Source: Balneolales bacterium (GTDB taxonomy: Bacteria; Bacteroidota; Rhodothermia; Balneolales; Natronogracilivirgulaceae). From it: a DNA stretch of 14,121 nucleotides. The translations under genes were made by a program, and so were the position numbers. The DNA is taken from contig SKYY01000194.1 of the NCBI GenBank assembly GCA_007127665.1, positions 1 through 14,121 on the forward strand. The letters are read 5' to 3'. A model generated the notes under the pieces. It worked only from the letters and a program-made list of their open reading frames with translations, did not search any database and was not told the DNA's origin. Of this stretch, positions 1 through 6,158 are shown piece after piece. How positions within the stretch are numbered: position 1 is the first letter of the stretch; every line of letters starts with the position of its first letter.

Positions 1-10
1 ACCATAATCC

Positions 11-33
11 CCTGACACAGAGTACCGGTCAGG
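11..33 (+). promoter_or_regulatory. Small inverted repeat in the rpsA leader
   Basis: The arms CCTGAC (11-16) and GTCAGG (28-33) are perfect complements separated by 11 bases, about 28 bases before the rpsA start. A hairpin here would lie in the rpsA leader if the transcript starts upstream of the window. S1 is autoregulated at its own leader in several bacteria, so a regulatory role is possible, but the stem is only 6 bp and could be chance. No complete upstream gene is visible in bases 1-60; a stop codon at 13-15 (frame 1) could end one. Confidence 0.2.
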
Positions 34-60
34 CGGCAAACAGAAACACAGGATATCTAA

Positions 61-2307
61 ATGACCGATGAAGTAAAGAAAGACCTCGAAAAAGAAGAAC
101 AGACAGAACAGGCGGCAGCTGCAGCAAAGGAAGAAGAGGTAAAAGAGCAGGCCGCTGAAGAAACAACCCCGGAGGAAGCGGCAACAGAAAAATCCCCGGA
201 AAAAGAAGTTTCGCATAGCGAAGCCACAAAAGAGGAGGCCGGAGAGGAATCCATCCGGGAGGAACCCCTGCAAGAGGAAACCCCGGCAGAGCAGCCCGCA
301 GAGGGAGAAGCTTCAGCGGAAGAAGAGGAATCCGCAGAAGAGAAGTCCGGCGATGAGCAGCCTGTGGAAGAGCAGCCTGCAGCAGAGCAGCCTGTGGAAG
401 AGCAGCCTGCAGCAGAGCAGCCTGTGGAAGAGCCGAAAGAAGAAGAATTCAAGCTCCCCTCATTTACCGGCGAAGTAGGTGACAAAGTTTACAAAATGGA
501 AGAACTCGAAGAGGCTTCCGAAGAGTATGAGGATGACCATTTCAATCAGATGGTCAAAATGTATGAGGGAACCCTGACCGCGTTTTCGGAAAAAGAGATC
601 GTCACCGGCCGCGTGCTCTCGATGGATGAGAAATATGTTATTGTGGATATCGGATTCAAGTCCGAGGGGATTGTCCCGTTGAACGAATTCAAGAACCCGG
701 ATCAGCTTGAAATCGGCGACGAAGTCGAAGTGTTTCTCGACAAAGTGGAAGATCGTGACGGACAGCTTGTCCTTTCCCGTCGCAAAGCCGATTCGCTTCG
801 CGTATGGCAGGATATTGAAGAAGCGCATACCTCCGAGAAAATCATTGAAGGTTACATCAAGCGCCGGATCAAGGGCGGAATGGTTGTGGATATCAACGGT
901 ATAGACGCGTTCCTTCCCGGTTCGCAGATTGATGTACGACCGGTTCGCGACTTTGATGCCTATGTCGGAAAGACCATGGAATTCATGGTAGTCAAACTCA
1001 ACATGTCCAGCGAAAACGTGGTTGTATCACACCGTGCGCTCGTTGAATCCGATCTGGAAGAGCAGCGCGAGCAGATCCTGGCAAGCATGGAGCCCGGACA
1101 GATTCTCGAGGGTGTGGTCAAGAACATCACCGACTTCGGTGTCTTTATCGACCTTGGCGGAGTGGACGGACTTCTTCACATCACCGACCTTTCGTGGGGA
1201 CGTGTGGAACATCCCTCAGAGATCGTCCGTCTGGACCAGCGCCTGAACGTGGTTGTTCTGGAATTCGACGAGGAGCGTAAGCGGATTTCGCTTGGGCTCA
1301 AGCAGCTCCAGCCGCATCCGTGGGACGAAATCGACGGGAAGTACCCCGAAAAAATCCAGGTCCAGGGCAAAGTGGTCTCCATTGCGGATTACGGCGCCTT
1401 TATCGAACTGGAGAAAGGGGTGGAAGGACTGGTACACATCAGTGAAATGTCATGGACGCAGCATATAAAGCATCCTTCCCAACTGGTAGAGAAAAACCAG
1501 GTGATCGAATGTGTGGTGCTGAACATCAACAAGGACGAGCGCAAGGTCTCGCTTGGTGTCAAGCAGCTTCAATCGGATCCGTGGGAGGACCTTCTGGAAC
1601 GTTATCCGGTCGGTTCGAAGCACAAGGGTGTGGTCCGCAACCTCACCAATTTCGGAGTGTTTGTGGAACTTGAGCCCGGAATTGACGGTCTCGTGCACAT
1701 TTCGGACATGAGCTGGACCGACAAGGTGAACCATCCCAGTGAAGTGGTCAACAAGGGTGATGAACTGGAGGTTGTTATCCTTTCCATTGATTTCGACAAC
1801 CGCAGGATATCGCTCGGCCATAAGCAGATTGAGGATAATCCATGGGAGAAATACGCTGAGGAATACTCCGTTGGAAATGAAACGGATGCTGTTGTCAGCC
1901 GTGTAACAGACAAAGGCGTCTTTGCCAAACTTCCGCTGGGTGCTGAAGCATTCATGCCCGGTCGAGAGGCTGAGCACGGGGGTAACCTTCCTGAATCGTA
2001 CAAAGAGGGCGACGAACTGAAAGTCGTTGTCACCGAGTTTGATGAGAACAGCAAGAGCATAATCATCAGCCAGAACAAAATCGGCAAGATGGACAGCAAG
2101 AAGAAACAAGTGGCTGCCAAGAAGAAAGAACAGCAGGCTGCCTCTGCCACATCGGGTGCCTTGACGCTCGGTGAGATGTCCGGATTGCAGGATCTGAAGG
2201 AAAAGCTTCAGAAAAAGGAAAGCGATCAGATTCAGGTCAAAGAGAAAGATCAAAAGAAGGATGACAAGAAAAAAAGCGAAGATAACAAAGAAAACAAGGA
2301 AAGCTGA
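61..2307 (+). CDS. rpsA: 30S ribosomal protein S1 with acidic N-terminal extension
   Basis: Ribosomal protein S1 binds mRNA on the small ribosomal subunit and helps unfold and position it for initiation. The 748-residue protein carries six S1 (OB-fold) repeats at roughly residues 178-245, 260-328, 346-415, 431-502, 517-588 and 603-672. The middle repeats show the usual signatures FGVFIDL, GLVHISEMSW and ISLGLKQL. Before them lies an unusual extension of about 150 residues rich in Glu, Ala, Pro and Gln, including a repeated ten-residue unit (PVEEQPAAEQ). After them is a Lys-rich tail of about 70 residues. Typical bacterial S1 is about 550-600 residues, so the extra length comes from these low-complexity ends. 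The ATG at 61 is preceded by a weak purine-rich site (CAGGAT, 48-53). A terminator follows, so no downstream gene appears to be co-transcribed. Identity is certain; the role of the extension is unknown. Confidence 0.97.
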   Translation: MTDEVKKDLEKEEQTEQAAAAAKEEEVKEQAAEETTPEEAATEKSPEKEVSHSEATKEEAGEESIREEPLQEETPAEQPAEGEASAEEEESAEEKSGDEQPVEEQPAAEQPVEEQPAAEQPVEEPKEEEFKLPSFTGEVGDKVYKMEELEEASEEYEDDHFNQMVKMYEGTLTAFSEKEIVTGRVLSMDEKYVIVDIGFKSEGIVPLNEFKNPDQLEIGDEVEVFLDKVEDRDGQLVLSRRKADSLRVWQDIEEAHTSEKIIEGYIKRRIKGGMVVDINGIDAFLPGSQIDVRPVRDFDAYVGKTMEFMVVKLNMSSENVVVSHRALVESDLEEQREQILASMEPGQILEGVVKNITDFGVFIDLGGVDGLLHITDLSWGRVEHPSEIVRLDQRLNVVVLEFDEERKRISLGLKQLQPHPWDEIDGKYPEKIQVQGKVVSIADYGAFIELEKGVEGLVHISEMSWTQHIKHPSQLVEKNQVIECVVLNINKDERKVSLGVKQLQSDPWEDLLERYPVGSKHKGVVRNLTNFGVFVELEPGIDGLVHISDMSWTDKVNHPSEVVNKGDELEVVILSIDFDNRRISLGHKQIEDNPWEKYAEEYSVGNETDAVVSRVTDKGVFAKLPLGAEAFMPGREAEHGGNLPESYKEGDELKVVVTEFDENSKSIIISQNKIGKMDSKKKQVAAKKKEQQAASATSGALTLGEMSGLQDLKEKLQKKESDQIQVKEKDQKKDDKKKSEDNKENKES
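355..432 (+). repeat. 30-bp in-frame tandem repeat inside rpsA
   Basis: Two exact 30-base units (361-390 and 391-420) are followed by the first 12 bases of a third (421-432), and the six bases before the first unit (355-360) match the end of a unit. Each unit encodes PVEEQPAAEQ. Because 30 is a multiple of three, copy-number change would lengthen or shorten the S1 extension without breaking the frame. The exact match between copies implies recent slippage or homogenisation. Confidence 0.95.
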
Positions 2308-2342
2308 TATTCATCGTTGTATTTGTTGTTGATGGTTACTAT

Positions 2343-2377
2343 AAAAGGAGGTATGACACCCATCATACCTCCTTTTT
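2343..2377 (+). terminator. Rho-independent terminator after rpsA
   Basis: A perfect 14-bp stem (2343-2356 with 2363-2376) closes on a six-base loop (CACCCA) and ends in a run of T, 36 bases after the rpsA stop. The stem begins with A residues opposite the T run, so it could also act on the reverse strand. It separates rpsA from nadA. Confidence 0.93.
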
Positions 2378-2460
2378 CAATACTATAGCCAGGTTATTTA
2401 TTTGTAACGGGTTATATATTTTCGCCGGATTTTTTTCAGGATTAATAAGTACAGCTACCT

Positions 2461-3501
2461 ATGAATCTAAAAATGCCGGAAGCCGCATCGGCATCCGAGA
2501 CCCTGGAGTTTCTGAAGACAAACTTGCGGGATATTGTTCCCGAAACCGAACTGGTCTATAAAGCCGAAATCGCATACGAGATCAACCGGCTCAAGAAAGA
2601 GAAAAACGCAGTTATTCTCGGACATAATTATATGGAGCCGGCTCTGTTTTACAGTATACCCGATCATGTGGGGGATTCTCTTGGCCTTGCCCGGATCGCT
2701 GCCGAAACCGAAGCTGACCGCATCGTGTTTTGCGGTGTACGCTTCATGGCAGAAACCGCCAAAATCCTGAACCCTGATCGCATGGTGCTGCTTCCTGCAA
2801 GGGTGGCCGGTTGTTCACTGGCCGCAAGCATCACCGCCCAGGATGTGCGGGACCTGAAAGCGCGATATCCCGGTATTCCGGTAGTCACCTATATCAATAC
2901 CTACGCTGATGTGAAGGCAGAAACAGATGTTTGCTGCACATCAAGCAATGCCGCAGATATCGTGCGCAAGCTGGACACGAATTCGGTGATTTGTCTTCCT
3001 GATGAATTCCTGGCAAAAAATATTGCCCGGGAGACCGGTAAAAACGTAATCTATCCCGGCAGTGACCGCACCGGAAAGGATGACATGGTTATCTGGGACG
3101 GGCGCTGTGAAGTGCACGACAAATTTACCGTCGAGGATATCCGCAATGCAAGAAGCCAGTTTCCCGATACCGTGGTTGTGGCTCACCCGGAATGTCCGCC
3201 TGAAGTCGTGGAAGCTGCCGACTACAGCGGATCCACAACGGCAATGACGCGATTCGTGAGGGAATCCAAGGCCAAACGATTCCTGATATTGACCGAATGC
3301 GCCATGGGGGACAATATTGCCGCTGAAAACCCGGACAAGGAGATGCTGAGAATGTGCAGCATCCGCTGCCCCCATATGAATGAAATAACTCTGGAAGATA
3401 CGCTGAACTGCCTTCGGGAAGATATTTACCAGATTGAAGTGCCCGAGGAGATCCGCCTGAAAGCAAAGCGTTCCCTGGACAGGATGCTGGAACTGAGCTG
3501 A
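2461..3501 (+). CDS. nadA: Quinolinate synthase A
   Basis: NadA condenses iminoaspartate with dihydroxyacetone phosphate to make quinolinate, the pyridine precursor of NAD, using an oxygen-sensitive [4Fe-4S] cluster in the cytoplasm. The 346-residue product shows the family landmarks in order: GHNYMEPALF (about residue 55), GVRFMAETAKILNP (92-105), AGCSLA around Cys118, VCCTSSNAADI (157-167), GRCEVH with Cys216, AHPECPPEVVE (from about 241), and CSIRCPHMNEITLE with Cys303. Cys118, Cys216 and Cys303 are the likely cluster ligands, by family pattern. The usual pathway partners nadB and nadC are not adjacent. The ATG at 2461 has no good ribosome-binding site; another ATG lies four codons later. 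No convincing promoter was found in 2378-2460, though TATATTTT (2415-2422) matches the FCB -7 element in 7 of 8 positions without a partner -33 box. Length is normal for the longer type of NadA. Confidence 0.97.
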   Translation: MNLKMPEAASASETLEFLKTNLRDIVPETELVYKAEIAYEINRLKKEKNAVILGHNYMEPALFYSIPDHVGDSLGLARIAAETEADRIVFCGVRFMAETAKILNPDRMVLLPARVAGCSLAASITAQDVRDLKARYPGIPVVTYINTYADVKAETDVCCTSSNAADIVRKLDTNSVICLPDEFLAKNIARETGKNVIYPGSDRTGKDDMVIWDGRCEVHDKFTVEDIRNARSQFPDTVVVAHPECPPEVVEAADYSGSTTAMTRFVRESKAKRFLILTECAMGDNIAAENPDKEMLRMCSIRCPHMNEITLEDTLNCLREDIYQIEVPEEIRLKAKRSLDRMLELS

Positions 3502-3607
3502 ATTAAGCGGGCGTGACGGGGGCGTGGACGAGCCGTTTCTCCTGACAGCCCATTTCTCATGGCTTGAGATTGGGTTCTGCATCTTGCCATTTGTATCATA
3601 CTTCTAT

Positions 3608-3645
3608 AAAAAAAGCCTTCCACGTCATGGTGAAAGGCTTTTTTT
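3608..3645. terminator. Bidirectional terminator between nadA and the convergent small gene
   Basis: Seven A then GCCTT (3608-3619) pairs with AAGGC then seven T (3634-3645), and an inner CCA/TGG pairing shortens the loop. With an A run on one side and a T run on the other, it reads as an intrinsic terminator on both strands. It serves nadA from the left (107 bases after the stop) and the minus-strand gene ending at 3692 from the right. The rest of 3502-3691 holds nothing else recognisable. Confidence 0.9.
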
Positions 3646-3691
3646 ATGCTTTTAGCTGCGCACCGGCACAGATATAAAAAAGATTGCCGAA

Positions 3692-3943
3692 TTATTTCTC
3701 TTTGTAGAAAAACACTTTTCCATTAACGGTGTCTTTGCCACTTTTTATTTTTGCACCAGTTTCCCTGTTGTATGTGTATACAACATTTCTCATGGAGTTA
3801 AGTTCTTTATCATTGGAGAAAGTTACTTCCAAAGCATCTCCACCTGGTTCAAGCTTGTTTAATGACTCAATCAAAGGTCTGAACTTTGAAGAACTTTTTT
3901 TGGTAATACGTACATCTGATCGAGGGACAAATTTAAGTTTCAT
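3692..3943 (-). CDS. Unrecognised small basic protein, 83 residues
   Basis: I do not recognise this family. The 83-residue product has no signal peptide, membrane segment or cysteine. It is rich in Lys, Ser, Asn and Thr, with a basic N-terminal third (MKLKFVPRSDVRITKKSSSK), a short helical-looking stretch (FRPLIESLNKL, about 21-31), and a strand-rich C-terminal half ending VFFYKEK. The composition suggests a small soluble alpha/beta protein, possibly nucleic-acid binding, but that is a guess. The gene is real by three signs: an exact FCB-type promoter 37-68 bases upstream, a terminator 47 bases downstream, and protein-like composition over its full length. It is clearly richer in A and T than the genes around it, and the reverse strand reads through the same interval, so some doubt remains. 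It lies 87 bases downstream of the moxR-like gene in the same direction, but its own promoter suggests independent expression. No Shine-Dalgarno site is evident. Confidence 0.7.
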   Translation of the reverse strand: MKLKFVPRSDVRITKKSSSKFRPLIESLNKLEPGGDALEVTFSNDKELNSMRNVVYTYNRETGAKIKSGKDTVNGKVFFYKEK

Positions 3944-3979
3944 TGCTATTCATATTTGTATTAATAAAAACAGTTTAGA

Positions 3980-4011
3980 CAAATTTAGCTACTTATCTGT
4001 ATCAATGTCAA
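3980..4011 (-). promoter_or_regulatory. FCB-type promoter for the 83-residue gene
   Basis: Read on the minus strand, TTG (4011-4009) is followed by 21 bases and then TAAATTTG (3987-3980), an exact match to the TAnnTTTG -7 element used by the primary sigma factor of Bacteroidota and relatives. Transcription would start near 3973, giving a leader of about 30 bases before the ATG at 3943. It lies in the spacer just after the moxR-like gene. Confidence 0.65.
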
Positions 4012-4030
4012 CGATGTTCTTGTAATAATA

Positions 4031-5035
4031 TTATGGAACCTGAATGTTTTTCAATATGATGTTTATGATATCCTCTGTTTTTACTTCTTCCGCTTCCGCT
4101 TCGTATGTAAGTACTATTCTGTGGCGTAGTATGTCATAAGCAACAGCCCGTATATCTTCGGGTGTAACATATGCCCGATGTTGTGTAAATGCATGTGCGC
4201 GTGCCGCAAGATTCAGGTAAATTGTCCCCCTTGGCGATGCCCCGTAGTCGATAAGCCCCACAATTTTATTGATGTTAAATTTATCGGGATATCTGGTGGC
4301 CATGATAATATTTACAATGTATTGCTCAACTTTTTCATCCATGTAAATTTCATTTAACACTTTTCTGGCATCGATCAAGGTGTAGGGACTCACCACCGGC
4401 TTGAGGGTTTTGGGCTTAACGGTTCTTGCCATTCTCCGCATGATCGCCATTTCCTCCTCTTCTGAGGGATAATCAATGTGGATTTTCATCATGAAACGAT
4501 CCACCTGTGCTTCAGGCAGGGGGTAGGTTCCTTCCTGTTCCACCGGGTTCTGGGTGGCAAGCACAAGAAACGGGTCTTCCAGTGCGAACGTCTCTTCTCC
4601 GATAGTGACCTGACGCTCCTGCATGGCTTCCAAAAGAGCACTCTGTACCTTAGCCGGCGAGCGGTTGATCTCATCCGCCAGAATAATATTGGAAAAAACG
4701 GGCCCCTTTTTTACAGTAAATTCTCCGGTTTTCTGATTGAAAATAAGCGTTCCGACCAGATCCGCAGGTAACAGGTCCGGCGTGAACTGAATACGCTGAA
4801 AACCGGTGTCGATGGCTTTTGCAAGACTGGAAATCGTCAGTGTCTTCGCAAGGCCGGGGACCCCTTCAAGCAAGACATGGCCGTCTGACAACAACCCGAT
4901 CAGCAAACGATCGATCATACCCCGCTGGCCTATGATCACTTTATCCAGTTCCGCATAAATATCCTTTATAAAATGGCTGGTCTCCCTTATCCGTTCGGTC
5001 AGGGCTCGCATATCCGGACTTTTTTTTGTCATCAT
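4031..5035 (-). CDS. MoxR family AAA+ ATPase
   Basis: MoxR ATPases are cytoplasmic AAA+ chaperones that usually act with von Willebrand A-domain proteins to mature or assemble enzyme or envelope complexes. The 334-residue product has a complete ATPase core: Walker A GVPGLAKT (58-65), the family stretch FTPDLLPADLVGT (84-96), Walker B IILADE (117-122) followed by INRSPAKVQSALLEAMQERQ, sensor 1 ATQNP (160-164), EGTYPLPEAQVDRF (168-181) with the likely arginine finger, and sensor 2 GASPRG (265-270) in the C-terminal lid. Length is typical. The ATG at 5035 is followed at once by a second ATG, so either may be used. In many FCB genomes such a gene leads an operon with DUF58 and VWA-domain genes; here none follows, only the small unrecognised gene with its own promoter. 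It is divergent from nuoJ. Family membership is certain; the client is unknown. Confidence 0.95.
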   Translation of the reverse strand: MMTKKSPDMRALTERIRETSHFIKDIYAELDKVIIGQRGMIDRLLIGLLSDGHVLLEGVPGLAKTLTISSLAKAIDTGFQRIQFTPDLLPADLVGTLIFNQKTGEFTVKKGPVFSNIILADEINRSPAKVQSALLEAMQERQVTIGEETFALEDPFLVLATQNPVEQEGTYPLPEAQVDRFMMKIHIDYPSEEEEMAIMRRMARTVKPKTLKPVVSPYTLIDARKVLNEIYMDEKVEQYIVNIIMATRYPDKFNINKIVGLIDYGASPRGTIYLNLAARAHAFTQHRAYVTPEDIRAVAYDILRHRIVLTYEAEAEEVKTEDIINIILKNIQVP

Positions 5036-5287
5036 GTAGACTCTGAATAGGTGAAAAGATTTTTGATTATTGGAAAAAAATCTGAAGTAAAAACAAACTT
5101 TTCTTAAATTTCCGCACGAATTTAATAAAAAAAACAGTCACAATTTCACCGGCCTCAGTAAAACCCGGTGCAAGCGTGCCGTTTCGATTTATCCTTATTT
5201 CGAATTTCTGCAAACATAGCAGATATAGTTGAAGACGCAAAGTTTTTTAGGTACCTTGTTGCTCATTTTTCACACTGTGCCAAATTC
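5036..5287. other. AT-rich divergent intergenic region between the moxR-like gene and nuoJ
   Basis: This 252-base spacer must hold the promoters of both flanking genes. It is A/T rich, with long A and T runs around 5121-5134. A minus-strand TAAATTCG (5124-5117) matches 7 of 8 positions of the -7 element, with a TTG only 16 bases upstream, so it is an uncertain promoter for the ATPase gene. A short inverted repeat, CACCGG (5147-5152) and CCGGTG (5165-5170), lies in the middle. An in-frame extension of nuoJ back to a GTG at 5168 is possible but lacks membrane-protein character. Confidence 0.5.
5198..5231 (+). promoter_or_regulatory. Possible promoter of the nuoJ-nuoN cluster
   Basis: TATAGTTG (5224-5231) matches the TAnnTTTG element in 7 of 8 positions, and a TTTCG (5198-5202) stands 21 bases upstream where the -33 box is expected. 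Transcription would begin near 5238 with a leader of about 50 bases to the nuoJ ATG. Both boxes are imperfect, so this is only the best candidate. Confidence 0.3.
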
Positions 5288-5806
5288 ATGGAGACATACC
5301 TCTTTATTCTCTTCGCGACACTGGCTGTTGCCGCCGCCATTGGTATGATCAGCAGCCGGGATACGGTAAACAGCGCCCTGTTCCTGGTCCTTAACCTGAT
5401 ATCGGTTGCCGGAATTTTCCTGCTGCTCAAGGCCCAGTTCCTTGCCGTAGTACAGGTGCTGGTATACGGAGGTGCCATCATGGTGCTGTTTCTGTTTGTT
5501 ATCATGCTCCTCAATCTTTCCGATGAGGAGCAGTTGCTAAGCAGGTTCAGCGTGCGGTATGCCGTTGGCTTTTTCCTGGGAGTCATCGTGCTTTCCCAGC
5601 TGCTTTATGCCATAGCAAGTGTAACCGGCACCCTTCCGCAAATCCACCCTGATATGGAACGCGTTGGCACAGTCGAAGCCATTGGCGACACACTCTACAC
5701 CGTCTACACGCTGCCGGTTCTGGTCACAGCCATACTGCTGACCGCAGCCGTGGTAGGCGCTCTGTTGCTCGCGCAACGTAACATCAGCGGAAAGGGAGAT
5801 AAATAA
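5288..5806 (+). CDS. nuoJ: NADH-quinone oxidoreductase subunit J
   Basis: NuoJ is a membrane-arm subunit of complex I, the proton-pumping NADH:quinone oxidoreductase, and links the quinone site to the antiporter-like subunits. The 172-residue product has five hydrophobic segments, at about 3-20, 28-47, 52-75, 90-111 and 143-163. The third carries the family signature around Tyr60, [20 protein letters not shown], which contains the helix that changes shape during turnover in solved structures. The C-terminal helix ends with the usual ALLLAQR. I chose the ATG at 5288 because homologues begin with this METYLF-like helix; an in-frame GTG at 5168 would add 40 residues unlike the family. The stop codon overlaps the nuoK start by one base (TAATG). 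It is the first gene of the local nuo cluster; nuoA-I are not in the window. Confidence 0.96.
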   Translation: METYLFILFATLAVAAAIGMISSRDTVNSALFLVLNLISVAGIFLLLKAQFLAVVQVLVYGGAIMVLFLFVIMLLNLSDEEQLLSRFSVRYAVGFFLGVIVLSQLLYAIASVTGTLPQIHPDMERVGTVEAIGDTLYTVYTLPVLVTAILLTAAVVGALLLAQRNISGKGDK

Positions 5807-6105
5807 TGGAAATGGATTGGTATCTCGGTTTATCGGCAGTTTTGTTCACTATAGGGGTTATAGGTGTACTGACGCGGAAAAATGCCATCGTGATCTTCAT
5901 GTGCGCCGAACTAATGCTCAACTCTGTAAACCTGACACTGGTCTCGTTCAGCGCCCAGCTTGGTGATGTACACGGACAGATACTGGTCTTTTTTGCGCTC
6001 TGTGTGGCCGCTGCGGAAGCAGCCGTGGGACTGGCAATCATCATTGCCATATACAGAAACAACCTGACGGTCGATGTGACCAAAATCAACCTGCTTCGAT
6101 GGTAG
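5806..6105 (+). CDS. nuoK: NADH-quinone oxidoreductase subunit K
   Basis: NuoK is a small membrane subunit of complex I, related to the MrpC antiporter subunit, and forms part of the proton path next to the quinone module. The 99-residue protein has three transmembrane helices (about 5-23, 29-50 and 58-83). Both conserved membrane glutamates are present: Glu35 in [13 protein letters not shown] and Glu71 in [11 protein letters not shown], equivalent to Glu36 and Glu72 of the E. coli protein. A clear ribosome-binding site (AAGGGAG, within 5791-5799) precedes the ATG, which overlaps the nuoJ stop by one base, so the two are probably translationally coupled. Length is normal. Confidence 0.97.
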   Translation: MEMDWYLGLSAVLFTIGVIGVLTRKNAIVIFMCAELMLNSVNLTLVSFSAQLGDVHGQILVFFALCVAAAEAAVGLAIIIAIYRNNLTVDVTKINLLRW

Positions 6106-6158
6106 CGCACAAGAAAATCATGGTCCACAATAACCAAAACCGGAAATAGATTACATTC

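Noticed and set aside
1450..2253. Long minus-strand open frame of 267 codons opposite rpsA
   Set aside because: It lies fully antisense to the S1 repeats, has no protein-like domain pattern, and arises from codon bias of the real gene.
2347..2388. Ribosome-binding-site look-alike (AGGAGGT then ATG) with an 11-codon frame after rpsA
   Set aside because: The AGGAGG abuts the ATG with only one base between, and the whole segment is the stem of the rpsA terminator.
3729..4025. Plus-strand open frame of 98 codons over the small minus-strand gene
   Set aside because: The minus-strand gene has an exact promoter and a terminator in the right places, while the plus frame has neither and reads as low-quality hydrophobic/Ser-rich sequence.
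5147..5170. Inverted repeat CACCGG/CCGGTG as an operator or terminator
   Set aside because: Only 6 bp with a 12-base loop and no T run; likely chance.
5168..5287. N-terminal extension of nuoJ from a GTG at 5168
   Set aside because: The added 40 residues are not like NuoJ, and the ATG at 5288 gives the usual family N-terminus and length.
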